Part shown: one piece after another, positions 37,830 to 45,839 of the stretch
Numbering within the stretch: position 1 is the stretch's first letter
How the letters are laid out: every line of letters begins with the position of its first letter
Assembly (NCBI RefSeq): GCF_034661175.1
Contig: NZ_CP141058.1
Coordinates: 3,410,001 to 3,474,000, forward strand
From: Nocardioides renjunii
Lineage (GTDB): Bacteria > Actinomycetota > Actinomycetes > Propionibacteriales > Nocardioidaceae
Reading direction: 5' to 3'
Length of the DNA: 64,000 nucleotides
Made by a program: the position numbers and the translations under genes
The notes under the pieces: generated by a model
Database searches by the model: none
Told to the model about the DNA's origin: nothing
The model's input: only the letters and a program-made list of their open reading frames with translations

Positions 37830-39956
37830 GTGCTCGAGGACCTGGGACGCCTGCTGCACCGCTGGCGGCGGTGGGTCCTCGGCACCTGGACCGTGCTCGT
37901 CCTCCTCGGCGCCGTCCTCGGTGGATCGGTGTTCGACCTCGCGCAGACCCCCGACCCCCTGCGCGGGGACGCCGAGTCCGCGCTCGTGGCCGACCGCCTC
38001 GAGGCCGCCGACCCCGAGGGCGAGCTCGTCGTCGCCGTCCTCTCCGGCAGCGACGTCCTGGCCGTCGACCTCGTCGACCAGGCCAGCCGGGTGCTGTACG
38101 ACCTGCGCGAGCAGCCGGGCGTGCACGAGGTGCGCGACCCCTGGACGAGCGGAGCGCAGGACCTGGTCTCCGCCGACGGGACCGGCACCGTGGTGACCGT
38201 CGAGATCGACCCCGGCCTCGACCACGACGCCGCCCTGGAGGTCGCCGATCGCGTGGCGGACCGGCTGCGCACGATCGCCGTGCCGACCGTCCTGGTCGGC
38301 GGACCGCTGCTGGCGGAGGAGGCCTTCGCCGAGCAGGCCGTCACCGACGCCGCGCGGGGCGAGGGCGTCGCCGTCCTCGTCCTCGTCGTCGTGCTCGCGC
38401 TCGCGCTGGGCGGCCTCGTGGCCGGGCTCGTCCCGGTGGCCACCGCCCTGGGCGCCGTGGCGGCCGCCCTCCTCGTGCTCGCGTCGCTGGCCCGCCTCAC
38501 CCCGGTCAGCGAGTACGCCGTCAACGTGGTGACGCTCCTGGGGCTGGGCCTGGCCGTCGACTACGCGCTGCTGGTGCTGGCGCGGTTCCGTGAGGAACGG
38601 GCGCGGCAGGGACGGCGTACGGACGGCCCGGGCGCGGTCGCCGACGCGCTTGCGACGACCGTCGCGACCGCCGGCCGCGCGGTGCTCGTCTCGGGGCTGA
38701 CCGTCGGGACCGCGCTGGCCGGCCTGCTCCTCCTCGGCGACCCGGTGCTGTCGCCGATGGCCGTGGGCGGGCTGGTGGCCGTGGGCGTCGCCACCGCCGC
38801 CGGGCTCACCCTCGTCCCCGCCCTGCTCGCGGTCGCACACCGGCGGGTCCCCCCACCGGCCCCCGGCCGGCCGCTCGGCGGCACCCCGAGCCCCGACGCG
38901 CTGCTCCCCCGTCTGGCCCGGACGGCCCAGCGCCGGCCGTGGCCGGTGCTGGTGGGGTGCACCGCACTCCTCCTGCTGCTCGCGGCGCCGCTGCTGTCGC
39001 TGGACCTGCGCAACTCCGACACCCGGTCACTGCCCCGCGACAGCGAGCCGCGGCTCGCCCAGCAGGTCGTCGACCGCGACCACCCGGACCTCCGCACGAC
39101 CCCGCTCACGCTCCTCGCGGACGCAGCGCCGGACTCGCCGCAGGTCGCCACGCTCATGGCCGACGTCGGCGCGATGCCCGAGGTGGCCGACGTGCTGCTC
39201 CTCGACCCGATGCCCGACGGCACCAGCCAGGTGCTGGTCGAGCCCGCCGGCCCCAGCGACGGCCCGCAGGCCCAGGCCCTGGTCGACCGGCTGCGCGAGG
39301 CGGACCTCGGTGTCCCCGTGCTGGTCGGCGGGCCGGCGGCCGAGCTGGTGGACACGCGGACGGCGCTCGCCGACCGGCTGCCAATGGCGCTGCTGCTCGT
39401 GGTGCTGGCGACCGGGGCGCTGCTCGGGGGGCTGAGCAGGTCGGTGGTGATCCCGGTCAAGGCGGTGCTGCTCAACCTCCTGTCGCTCGGCGCGACGCTC
39501 GGCGTGGTCGTCACGATCTTCCAGTGGGGCTGGGGCTCCTCCCTGCTCGGCTTCGACTCGTGGGGAGCGCTCGACCTGACCACTCCCCTGCTGCTGTTCA
39601 TGTTCGCCTTCGGGCTGTCGATGGACTACCACGTCTTCCTCGTCGCGCGGATCCGCGAGGCGTGGGAGGGCCCGCGGAGCCGCCGGACCTCCGGGGCGCG
39701 GGCGCACAACGACGCGGCCGTGCTCGAGGGCATCGTCGCGACCGGGCCGGTCGTCACCCTCGCCGCCGTCGCGATCGTCATCGTCTTCCTCGGCTTCGCC
39801 GCCGGCGAGCTCGTGGCGGTCAAGGAGATCGGCGTCGGCATGACGGTCGCCGTCCTGCTCGACGTGACCGTCGTCCGCGGGCTCATGCTGCCCGCTGCGA
39901 TGACCCTCCTCGGCCGCTGGAACTGGTGGCTGCCCGGACGTCCGCCGCCCGCCTAG
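37830..39956 (+). CDS. MMPL-family RND transporter
   Basis: A 708-residue membrane exporter with two repeated halves. Each half has one helix, a large extracytoplasmic domain (about residues 40-175 and 385-515) and a block of five helices. Conserved pieces include VVTLLGLGLAVDYALLVLAR and LFMFAFGLSMDYHVFLVARI, which carry the acidic proton-relay residues typical of MMPL proteins (GLAVDY, GLSMDY). Substrates of the family are lipids, siderophores or antibiotics; here it is unknown. GTG 37830 is chosen because the conserved N-terminal helix begins 20 residues later. Confidence 0.9.
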   Translation: MLEDLGRLLHRWRRWVLGTWTVLVLLGAVLGGSVFDLAQTPDPLRGDAESALVADRLEAADPEGELVVAVLSGSDVLAVDLVDQASRVLYDLREQPGVHEVRDPWTSGAQDLVSADGTGTVVTVEIDPGLDHDAALEVADRVADRLRTIAVPTVLVGGPLLAEEAFAEQAVTDAARGEGVAVLVLVVVLALALGGLVAGLVPVATALGAVAAALLVLASLARLTPVSEYAVNVVTLLGLGLAVDYALLVLARFREERARQGRRTDGPGAVADALATTVATAGRAVLVSGLTVGTALAGLLLLGDPVLSPMAVGGLVAVGVATAAGLTLVPALLAVAHRRVPPPAPGRPLGGTPSPDALLPRLARTAQRRPWPVLVGCTALLLLLAAPLLSLDLRNSDTRSLPRDSEPRLAQQVVDRDHPDLRTTPLTLLADAAPDSPQVATLMADVGAMPEVADVLLLDPMPDGTSQVLVEPAGPSDGPQAQALVDRLREADLGVPVLVGGPAAELVDTRTALADRLPMALLLVVLATGALLGGLSRSVVIPVKAVLLNLLSLGATLGVVVTIFQWGWGSSLLGFDSWGALDLTTPLLLFMFAFGLSMDYHVFLVARIREAWEGPRSRRTSGARAHNDAAVLEGIVATGPVVTLAAVAIVIVFLGFAAGELVAVKEIGVGMTVAVLLDVTVVRGLMLPAAMTLLGRWNWWLPGRPPPA

Positions 39957-39966
39957 GCTGACCGGC

Positions 39967-40611
39967 ATGGACGCCGAGGCCTGGGACGAGCGCTACGCCG
40001 CCAGCGAGCTGGTCTGGTCGCGCGAGCCCAACCGGTTGGTCGCCGCCGAGCTGGCCGACCTCCCTCCCGGGACGGCGGTCGACCTCGGCGCCGGCGAGGG
40101 CCGCAACGCCCTCTGGCTCGCCTCCCGCGGCTGGTCGGCCACGGCGGTCGACTTCTCGCAGGTCGCGCTCGACAAGGGGGCCCGGCTGGCGGACGACCTC
40201 AGTGGTGGGCAGGACGGTGGGCCCGACGGTGGGCCCGGCGTCACGTGGGTCTGCGCCGACGCGACGACCTGGCAGCCGCCGGACCCGGTCGACCTCGTCG
40301 TCATCGCCTACCTCCAGCTGCCCGCCGCCGACCGGCGACGTGCGGTGCGCGGAGCGGCGGGGATGCTGCGCCCCGGCGGGACGCTGCTGCTCGTCGCGCA
40401 CGACTCGACGAACCTCGCCGAGGGCACCGGCGGGCCGCAGGACCCAGCCGTGCTGATGACGGCCGAGGACGTGCTGGCCGACCTGTCGGGGATCGACGTG
40501 GAGGTGGTGCGAGCCGAGCGCGTCGCGCGCGTGGTGCAGCCGGCCGACGAGCACGGCGGCGCCCAGCGGCGTACGGCCTGGGACTGCGTCGTGCGGGTGG
40601 TGCGGTCCTAG
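39967..40611 (+). CDS. Class I SAM-dependent methyltransferase (TehB-like)
   Basis: A 214-residue methyltransferase. The SAM motif I is DLGAGEGRNALWLASRGWSA, with motif II VDLVVIAYLQLP and motif III LRPGGTLLLVAHD. The N-terminus (DAEAWDERYAASELVWSREP) is typical of the thiopurine/tellurite-resistance-like group that methylates small molecules. It lies 10 bases after the MMPL stop and its own stop overlaps the convergent small membrane gene by 4 bases. The substrate is unknown. Confidence 0.88.
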   Translation: MDAEAWDERYAASELVWSREPNRLVAAELADLPPGTAVDLGAGEGRNALWLASRGWSATAVDFSQVALDKGARLADDLSGGQDGGPDGGPGVTWVCADATTWQPPDPVDLVVIAYLQLPAADRRRAVRGAAGMLRPGGTLLLVAHDSTNLAEGTGGPQDPAVLMTAEDVLADLSGIDVEVVRAERVARVVQPADEHGGAQRRTAWDCVVRVVRS

Positions 40612-40841
40612 ACCTGCTCCTCCGAGTCGGCCTTCTGCTCCGGGGTGACCGGCTCGTCGCCGTAGAGGCCGGCGTCCTTGGCCGCCTGCGCCTTGCGCAG
40701 CTGCTTGACCAGGCTGAACCCGAGGACGACCACCGCGAGGATCAGGAAGATCCAGATGGCGAAGCCGAGCGGTCCGGCCTTCACCTCCGTCTTGTCGGGG
40801 GTGGGGTCGTCCACGAGGAGGATGATCAGCAGGTCGAGCAT
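40608..40841 (-). CDS. Small single-helix membrane protein next to mca
   Basis: A 77-residue protein starting MLDLLIILLVDDPTPDKTEV, with a membrane helix at about residues 30-52 (GFAIWIFLILAVVVLGFSLV) and a charged cytoplasmic tail (QLRKAQAAKDAGLYGDEPVT). It lies 23 bases downstream of mca in the same direction, as the mycobacterial small membrane protein Rv1083 does beside Rv1082 (mca). The role is unknown, but conserved linkage hints at mycothiol-linked or envelope function. Confidence 0.8.
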   Translation of the reverse strand: MLDLLIILLVDDPTPDKTEVKAGPLGFAIWIFLILAVVVLGFSLVKQLRKAQAAKDAGLYGDEPVTPEQKADSEEQV

Positions 40842-40864
40842 GCCTCCAGTGTCCCACTCGCCCC

Positions 40865-41776
40865 CTAGGGCGCGGGGGTCGGGATCCCGGCGAACAGGTC
40901 GTCCTCCGGCAGCGTCGACTCCACCGTGGACTCGACCAGCTCGTAGTCCTCGGTCGGCCAGACGGTCTGCTGGATCTCGCGCGGGATGGCGAACCACATG
41001 CCGTCGGGGTCGATCTGCGTCGCGTGCGCCAGCAGGGCCTGGTCACGGACCCCGAACCAGTCGCCGCACGGCACGCGCGTGGTGATCCGGTCGTCCCACT
41101 CCGGCTCACGCTCCCACTTCGCGAGGCGCTCGGTGTAGGGCGACTCCAGGTCGTGGGCGAGCATCGCCTCGTGCAGGGCGTTGGTCTTCGCCCAGCTCCA
41201 GCCGTGGTGGTAGTAGAGCTTCATCGGCTGCCACGGCTCCCCCGCCTCGGGGAAGCGGTCGGGGTCGCCGGCAGCGGCATAGGCCGCGACGGAGACCTCG
41301 TGGCAGCGGACGTGGTCGGGGTGGGGGTAGCCCCCGCGCTCGTCGTACGTCGTCAGCACGTGCGGGCGGAACTCGCGGATCAGCCGCACCAGGCGCTCGG
41401 TCGCCTCCTCGAGCGGGACGAGCGCGAAGCAGCCCTCGGGCAGCGGCGGCAGCGGGTCGCCCTCGGGCCAGCCGGAGTCCACGAAGCCCAGCCAGTCCTG
41501 CCGGATGCCGAGGATGTCGCGGGCGCGGTGCATCTCCTCGCGCCGGATCTCGGTGATGTTCTCCCAGACCTCGGGGCGGTCCATCTTGGCGTTGAGCACC
41601 GAGCCGCGCTCGCCGCCGGTGCAGGTGACGACGTGGACGTCGACCCCCTCGGCGACGTACTTCGCGGTGGACGCGGCGCCCTTGCTCGACTCGTCGTCGG
41701 GGTGGGCGTGGACGTGCATGAGTCGGAGTCCGGCGCGGGGCTCGGGCGTGCGCCGGTCTGCGGAGGGCTGGGCCAT
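40865..41776 (-). CDS. mca: Mycothiol S-conjugate amidase
   Basis: A 303-residue zinc amidase that cleaves mycothiol conjugates into glucosaminyl-inositol and a mercapturic acid for export, a detoxification step specific to actinobacteria. Zinc ligands lie in LMHVHAHPDDESSKG (His25, Asp28) and YPHPDHVRCHE. The region WYYHHGWSWAK-like (KLYYHHGWSWAKTNALHEAM) fits Mca more than the deacetylase MshB. It is divergent from DUF4307-greA, the order found in mycobacteria (Rv1080c-Rv1082). Confidence 0.92.
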   Translation of the reverse strand: MAQPSADRRTPEPRAGLRLMHVHAHPDDESSKGAASTAKYVAEGVDVHVVTCTGGERGSVLNAKMDRPEVWENITEIRREEMHRARDILGIRQDWLGFVDSGWPEGDPLPPLPEGCFALVPLEEATERLVRLIREFRPHVLTTYDERGGYPHPDHVRCHEVSVAAYAAAGDPDRFPEAGEPWQPMKLYYHHGWSWAKTNALHEAMLAHDLESPYTERLAKWEREPEWDDRITTRVPCGDWFGVRDQALLAHATQIDPDGMWFAIPREIQQTVWPTEDYELVESTVESTLPEDDLFAGIPTPAP

Positions 41777-41814
41777 GCCGCTGATTCTAGGAGGGGCGAC
41801 TTAGGCTTCTGTGC

Positions 41815-42204
41815 GTGACCACCGACCTCGCCGAACGGTACGGCGCACCCGCGCCGTGGCGCCGCCCCGTCACCATCGGCGTCGCGGTCCTCGTCGCCGT
41901 GGTCGGGCTGACCTGGCTGGCGTGGACGGCGTGGTTCCACAGCACGCCCGCGGTCACCTCCGAGGTGATCACCTACGACGTCACCGGCGACCACGAGGTC
42001 CGCTCCCGGGTCAACGTCGAGCTCGCCGACGACGTCGAGGCGACCTGCCGGGTGCGTGCCTACTCCGAGGACCACACGACGGTCGGCGAGCTGGCCTTCA
42101 CGCCCGTCGACGGCACCAACGAGGTGGTCATCCGCACCGAGCGGCGCGCCACCACGGTCGAGAAGCTCGGGTGCACCGCACCCGGCCAGCCCCGCCCCCG
42201 CTGA
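41815..42204 (+). CDS. DUF4307 domain protein
   Basis: A 129-residue protein with one membrane helix (about residues 20-40; VTIGVAVLVAVVGLTWLAW) and an extracytoplasmic beta-rich DUF4307 domain (AVTSEVITYDVTGDHEVRSR ... ATCRVRAYSEDHTTVGE, Cys in EKLGC). This family is found between mca and greA in many actinobacteria. The function is unknown. The start is GTG at 41815. Its 3' end runs into three tandem 12-bp repeats. Confidence 0.88.
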   Translation: MTTDLAERYGAPAPWRRPVTIGVAVLVAVVGLTWLAWTAWFHSTPAVTSEVITYDVTGDHEVRSRVNVELADDVEATCRVRAYSEDHTTVGELAFTPVDGTNEVVIRTERRATTVEKLGCTAPGQPRPR

Positions 42205-42238
42205 CCACCTCGCCGACCACCTCGCCGACCACCTCGCC
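42203..42238 (+). repeat. Three tandem 12-bp repeats (GACCACCTCGCC)
   Basis: Three perfect copies of GACCACCTCGCC, starting in the DUF4307 stop codon and followed by a broken fourth unit (GACCCACGC). Likely a slippage-prone tract in the greA leader. Confidence 0.9.
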
Positions 42239-42312
42239 GACCCACGCAGGACGCCCCGCGGTACGGCGCCGCGTCCGCGGCCGTCGTACGACCTGCACTT
42301 TCGCCCCCGGCT

Positions 42313-42321
42313 TGCTAACCT
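42313..42321 (+). promoter_or_regulatory. Candidate greA promoter, extended -10 TGCTAACCT
   Basis: TGC followed by TAACCT fits an extended -10 element in a less GC-rich patch. The -35 region is weak. If used, the greA transcript has a leader of about 145 bases, containing a small CTCCG/CGGAG hairpin at 42371-42386 and no small open frame that I could support. Confidence 0.45.
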
Positions 42322-42471
42322 GATCGTTCTGCCCGTCCGGGTGCGCTGGCCCAGTCCGTTGCCGCGCCGACTCCGATCGGACGGAGGACGCACCACCGAC
42401 CCGATGCGGGGGCGCTGAGGCACACCCACGGCACCGCCGCATCCAGTACCACGTGAAGCAGGAGTAGACAC

Positions 42472-42963
42472 ATGACCGACCAGGGCACCATCTGGCTGAC
42501 CCAGGAGGCCTACGACAAGCTGCAGGCCGAGCTCGAGGACCTCAAGGGTCCCAAGCGCCAGGAGATCATCGAGCGCATCTCCGCCGCCCGTGACGAGGGC
42601 GACCTCAAGGAGAACGGCGGCTATCACGCCGCCAAGGACGAGCAGGGCAAGCAGGAGGCCCGCATCCGCCAGCTCGAGGACATCCTCCGCAAGGCCGAGG
42701 TCGGTGAGACGCCGCCCAACGACGGCGTCGTGGAGCCCGGCATGGTCGTGACCGTCGACTTCGGCGGCGGCGACACCGAGAAGTTCCTCCTCGGCGCCCG
42801 CGAGAACCTCACCGAGGGCGACGACCTCGACGTCTACTCGCCCCAGTCCGCCATGGGCGCCGCGATCAACGGCAAGTCCAAGGGCGACGAGGTCACCTAC
42901 ACCGCGCCCAGCGGCAAGGACCTCACCGTCACCATCGTCGACGCGGAGCCCTACCAGCCCTGA
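42472..42963 (+). CDS. greA: Transcription elongation factor GreA
   Basis: A 163-residue factor that binds RNA polymerase through the secondary channel and stimulates cleavage of backtracked RNA. The N-terminal coiled coil (about 8-80) has IWLTQEAYDKLQAELEDLKG and the acidic tip region ISAARDEGDLKENGGYHAAK (Asp/Glu pair). The C-terminal FKBP-like domain includes VTVDFGGGDTEKFLLG and SPQSAMGAAINGKSKGDEV. GCAGGAG precedes ATG 42472. Confidence 0.96.
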   Translation: MTDQGTIWLTQEAYDKLQAELEDLKGPKRQEIIERISAARDEGDLKENGGYHAAKDEQGKQEARIRQLEDILRKAEVGETPPNDGVVEPGMVVTVDFGGGDTEKFLLGARENLTEGDDLDVYSPQSAMGAAINGKSKGDEVTYTAPSGKDLTVTIVDAEPYQP

Positions 42964-43001
42964 GGTCAGCGCCCCGGCGTCACCTCGCGAGCACCACCGC
43001 A

Positions 43002-43057
43002 GGAGCGGTGAGTGAGGCAGCTTCTCCCGGCGGAGAACCTGCACCACTCACCGCTCC
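43002..43057. terminator. Hairpin downstream of greA with nested inner stem
   Basis: Perfect 13-bp outer stem (43002-43014 GGAGCGGTGAGTG with 43045-43057) enclosing a 6-bp stem TTCTCC/GGAGAA (43022-43037) with a 4-nt loop. It lies 39 bases past the greA stop. A likely terminator, although no T-run follows. Confidence 0.7.
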
Positions 43058-43077
43058 GCGGCATTTCGGACGCTCTC

Positions 43078-43165
43078 GGTTTCCCCGCATAGGCGGGGAT
43101 CTTCGAACATCTGCAGGCGTGTACGCCTCCAGATGTTCGGGTTTCCCCGCCTATGCGGGGAAACC
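43078..43165. repeat. 88-nt near-perfect palindrome between greA and ilvA
   Basis: Two 44-nt arms centred at 43121/43122, with 38 of 44 positions complementary. The outer 22 nt are perfect and each outer arm is itself a hairpin (CCCCGC-ATAG-GCGGGG). The inner arms pair CGAACATCTG with CAGATGTTCG, then AGGCGT with ACGCCT. The outer arms look like type I-E CRISPR repeats 62 nt apart, but the space between is palindromic and there is no cas gene. It may serve as a bidirectional terminator or be a palindromic mobile repeat. Confidence 0.9.
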
Positions 43166-43197
43166 ACAGCGGCGGTCGGCCGTCGCGGGCGGCCCGA

Positions 43198-44406
43198 TCA
43201 GTCGTGGACGCGGTAGCCGCGCTCGCGCAGCCGGGCCATCAGGTGCTCGGCGTGCGCCTCGCCGCGCGTCTCGAGCTGGATGCGGACCTCGACCTCGTTG
43301 AGGTTGAGCGTCGGCGAGATGCGCTCGTGGGCGACCTCGAGCACGTTGGCGCCCTCGGCGCCGACCTCGGTCAGCAGGGACGCGAGCCCGCCGGGGAGGT
43401 CGGGGATGCAGACGCGGAGGTAGAGGTAGCGCCCGGCGGCGGCGAGGCCGTGCCGGATCACCTTGTTGAGCAGGAGGGGGTCGATGTTGCCCCCGGACAG
43501 CACCGCCACGGCGGGGGTCTCGAAGCCGCCCGGGTTGTCGAGCATCGCGGCCACCGCGGCCGCCCCGGCCGGCTCGACGACCTGCTTGGCGCGCTCGATC
43601 AGCGCCAGCAGCGCCTGGGACAGCGACTCCTCCGAGACGGTGATGATGTCGTCGACGTGGTCGCGCACCGCGGCGAAGGTGATGTCGCCCGGACGGCCGA
43701 CCGCGATGCCGTCGGCCATCGTGGTCATCGACTCCAGCGCCACGGGCCGGCCAGCGGCGAGCGAGCCCGGGTAGGCGGCGGCCCCCTCGGCCTGCACGCC
43801 CACCACGCGTACGTCGGGGCGCAGCCCCTTGATCGCGATCGCGACGCCGGCCAGCAGTCCCCCGCCACCGGTCGGGACCAGCACGGTGCGCACGTCGGGT
43901 GACTGCTCGAGGACCTCGAGGCCGAGCGTCCCCTGGCCCGCGACGATGTCGACGTGGTCGAAGGGGTGGATCAGCACGGCGCCGGTCTCCGCGGCGAACT
44001 CCCGCGCCCGGGCGAGCGAGTCCTCGAGGTAGCGGCCGTGGAAGACGACCTCGGCGCCGTAGCCCCGGGTCGCCTTCTCCTTGGGGATCGGGGCACCCTC
44101 CGGCATGAACACCGTCGACCGGATGCCGAGCGTCGCGGCGGCGAGGGCGACACCTTGGGCGTGGTTGCCCGCCGACGCCGCGACGACGCCGTTGGCGCGC
44201 TCCTCCGCGGAGAGCCGCGACATCCGGACGTAGGCCCCGCGTGACTTGAACGAGCCGGTGCGCTGGAGGTTCTCACACTTGAGCGAGACCGGCCCGCCCA
44301 CGAGCGTGGACAGCCAGCGGGACTCCTCCATGGGCGTCGTGACGGTGAGGCCCTCCAGCGCCTTGCGGGCCTCGAGCACGTCGGCGAGCGTCACCTGCTG
44401 GGTCAT
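43198..44406 (-). CDS. ilvA: Threonine ammonia-lyase (threonine deaminase)
   Basis: A 402-residue PLP enzyme that converts threonine to 2-oxobutanoate and ammonia, the first step to isoleucine. PLP binds Lys54 (LQRTGSFKSRGAYVRM), with the glycine loop VPTGGGGLLAG and the serine-rich site SAGNHAQGVA. A single C-terminal ACT domain (about 325-402; YLYLRVCIPDLPGGLASLLT) suggests allosteric control; the short form resembles the TdcB-with-ACT type common in actinobacteria. ATG overlaps the AI-2E transporter stop by 4 bases. Confidence 0.94.
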   Translation of the reverse strand: MTQQVTLADVLEARKALEGLTVTTPMEESRWLSTLVGGPVSLKCENLQRTGSFKSRGAYVRMSRLSAEERANGVVAASAGNHAQGVALAAATLGIRSTVFMPEGAPIPKEKATRGYGAEVVFHGRYLEDSLARAREFAAETGAVLIHPFDHVDIVAGQGTLGLEVLEQSPDVRTVLVPTGGGGLLAGVAIAIKGLRPDVRVVGVQAEGAAAYPGSLAAGRPVALESMTTMADGIAVGRPGDITFAAVRDHVDDIITVSEESLSQALLALIERAKQVVEPAGAAAVAAMLDNPGGFETPAVAVLSGGNIDPLLLNKVIRHGLAAAGRYLYLRVCIPDLPGGLASLLTEVGAEGANVLEVAHERISPTLNLNEVEVRIQLETRGEAHAEHLMARLRERGYRVHD

Positions 44407-45830
44407 GGCTGGTCCTCGTGCTGGTCGGAGGGGCGGCGGTCGCGGGGGCCGGAGTCGTCGTCCGGCGCGTCCGGGCCGGCCAGCGGGCTGTCGTCGTCGG
44501 GCACCACGTCGGGTGGCAGGCCGTCGGTCGCCAGGTCGGTGTCGAGCGCGTCGTCGGGCTCGTCGTCGCCGATCGAGGTGTAGCTCGCCAGGTGCTGCGC
44601 GACGGCGTTGCCGGCGGCGGCGAGGGGTACGGCGATGAGCGCGCCCGCGATGCCCGCGACGAGCACGCCGCACCCGATCGCCACGATGACGCCGAGCGGG
44701 TGGAGCGAGACGAAGCGGCCCATGAGGAACGGCTGGAGGATGTGGCCCTCGACCTGCTGGACGAGGATGACGCCGCCGAGCATGAGCAGCGCCGTCCAGG
44801 GGCCCTGGTCCACCAGCGCCACCAGGATCGCGACGGAGCCCGCGACCGTGGCACCGATCATCGGCACGAACGCGCCGAGGAAGACCAGCACGCCGATCGC
44901 GACGACGAAGGGCACCTGCAGGAAGTAGGCGACGAGCATGATGCCGATCGCGTCGGCCATCGCCACCAGCACGGTCGCCCGCACGAACTGGGTGAGCGAC
45001 ACCCAGGCCACCTGGCCGGACGCGTCGATCCGCTCGCGGGCGGCGCGCGGCGCGAGCCGCACCATCCACGCCCAGATGCGCTTGCCGTCGGCGAGGAAGA
45101 AGTAGGTCGAGAACAGCACGATGAAGAAGCCCGCGACCACGTGCCCGACCGCGGTCCCGACCTCCGTGACGCGGGTGACCATGCCGTCGGTGCCGGTGCT
45201 GTCGGTGATCGCCCCCTGCACGCCCTCGATGTAGCCGTCGAGCTGGGAGTCGGAGACGCTGAGCGGGCCGTTGCGCAGCCAGTCGCGGACCTGGTCGAGG
45301 CCGGTGACGACCGAGTCGGCGAGGTCGCTGGCGCCCTGGGCGACCTGCTGGCCGACGTAGGTGAGCAGCAGCGCGACCGTCCCGATGCCGAGCAGCATCA
45401 CGAGGCCGGTCGCGGCCCCGCGCGGCAGGCCGGCCCGGCGCAGCGAGCTGACCAGCGGCGAGGCCAGCGCGGCGACGAGGAGCGAGATGGCGATGGGCAG
45501 GGTGATGACGGCGAAGAAGCGCATCAGCCACAGCACGCCGAGGCCCGCCGTCGCGATGACGATGAGCCGCCACGACCACGCGGCGGCGAGGTCGAGACCC
45601 CACGGCACCTGGGCGCGGCTGAAGTTGGACGGCCCCGTCGTGAAGGCCGGCTCGACCCTGCGCTCGGCGCGCAGCTGCGCCCACTGCGACAGGATCCGCT
45701 CGGTCAGCCGGTCCTCCTCGTCGCTGCGACCGAGGGCGGCGAAGAGCCGGCGTCGGCGCGACTCCTCGTCCCCGGGGAGGTCGGACCGGTCGTCGGCCCG
45801 GTCGCTGCCGGGCGCGTGCTGCTGGCTCAC
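44403..45830 (-). CDS. AI-2E family transporter
   Basis: A 475-residue membrane protein with about eight helices arranged as in the AI-2E exporter family (TqsA/YdbI type). Conserved parts are LPIAISLLVAALASPLVSSL, FFIVLFSTYFFLADGKRIW and the C-terminal VFLGAFVPMIGATVAGSVAI and VQQVEGHILQPFLMGR. The C-terminal about 65 residues are an Asp/Pro-rich low-complexity tail. The family includes autoinducer-2 exporters and Na+/Li+ antiporters; the substrate here is not known. It is coupled to ilvA by a 4-base overlap. Confidence 0.9.
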   Translation of the reverse strand: MSQQHAPGSDRADDRSDLPGDEESRRRRLFAALGRSDEEDRLTERILSQWAQLRAERRVEPAFTTGPSNFSRAQVPWGLDLAAAWSWRLIVIATAGLGVLWLMRFFAVITLPIAISLLVAALASPLVSSLRRAGLPRGAATGLVMLLGIGTVALLLTYVGQQVAQGASDLADSVVTGLDQVRDWLRNGPLSVSDSQLDGYIEGVQGAITDSTGTDGMVTRVTEVGTAVGHVVAGFFIVLFSTYFFLADGKRIWAWMVRLAPRAARERIDASGQVAWVSLTQFVRATVLVAMADAIGIMLVAYFLQVPFVVAIGVLVFLGAFVPMIGATVAGSVAILVALVDQGPWTALLMLGGVILVQQVEGHILQPFLMGRFVSLHPLGVIVAIGCGVLVAGIAGALIAVPLAAAGNAVAQHLASYTSIGDDEPDDALDTDLATDGLPPDVVPDDDSPLAGPDAPDDDSGPRDRRPSDQHEDQP

Positions 45831-45839
45831 CCCGCCACG

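Noticed and set aside
43078..43165. A two-repeat CRISPR array (repeat-like arms about 62 nt apart)
   Set aside because: The supposed spacer is itself palindromic and continues the symmetry of the arms, there are only two units, and there are no cas genes.
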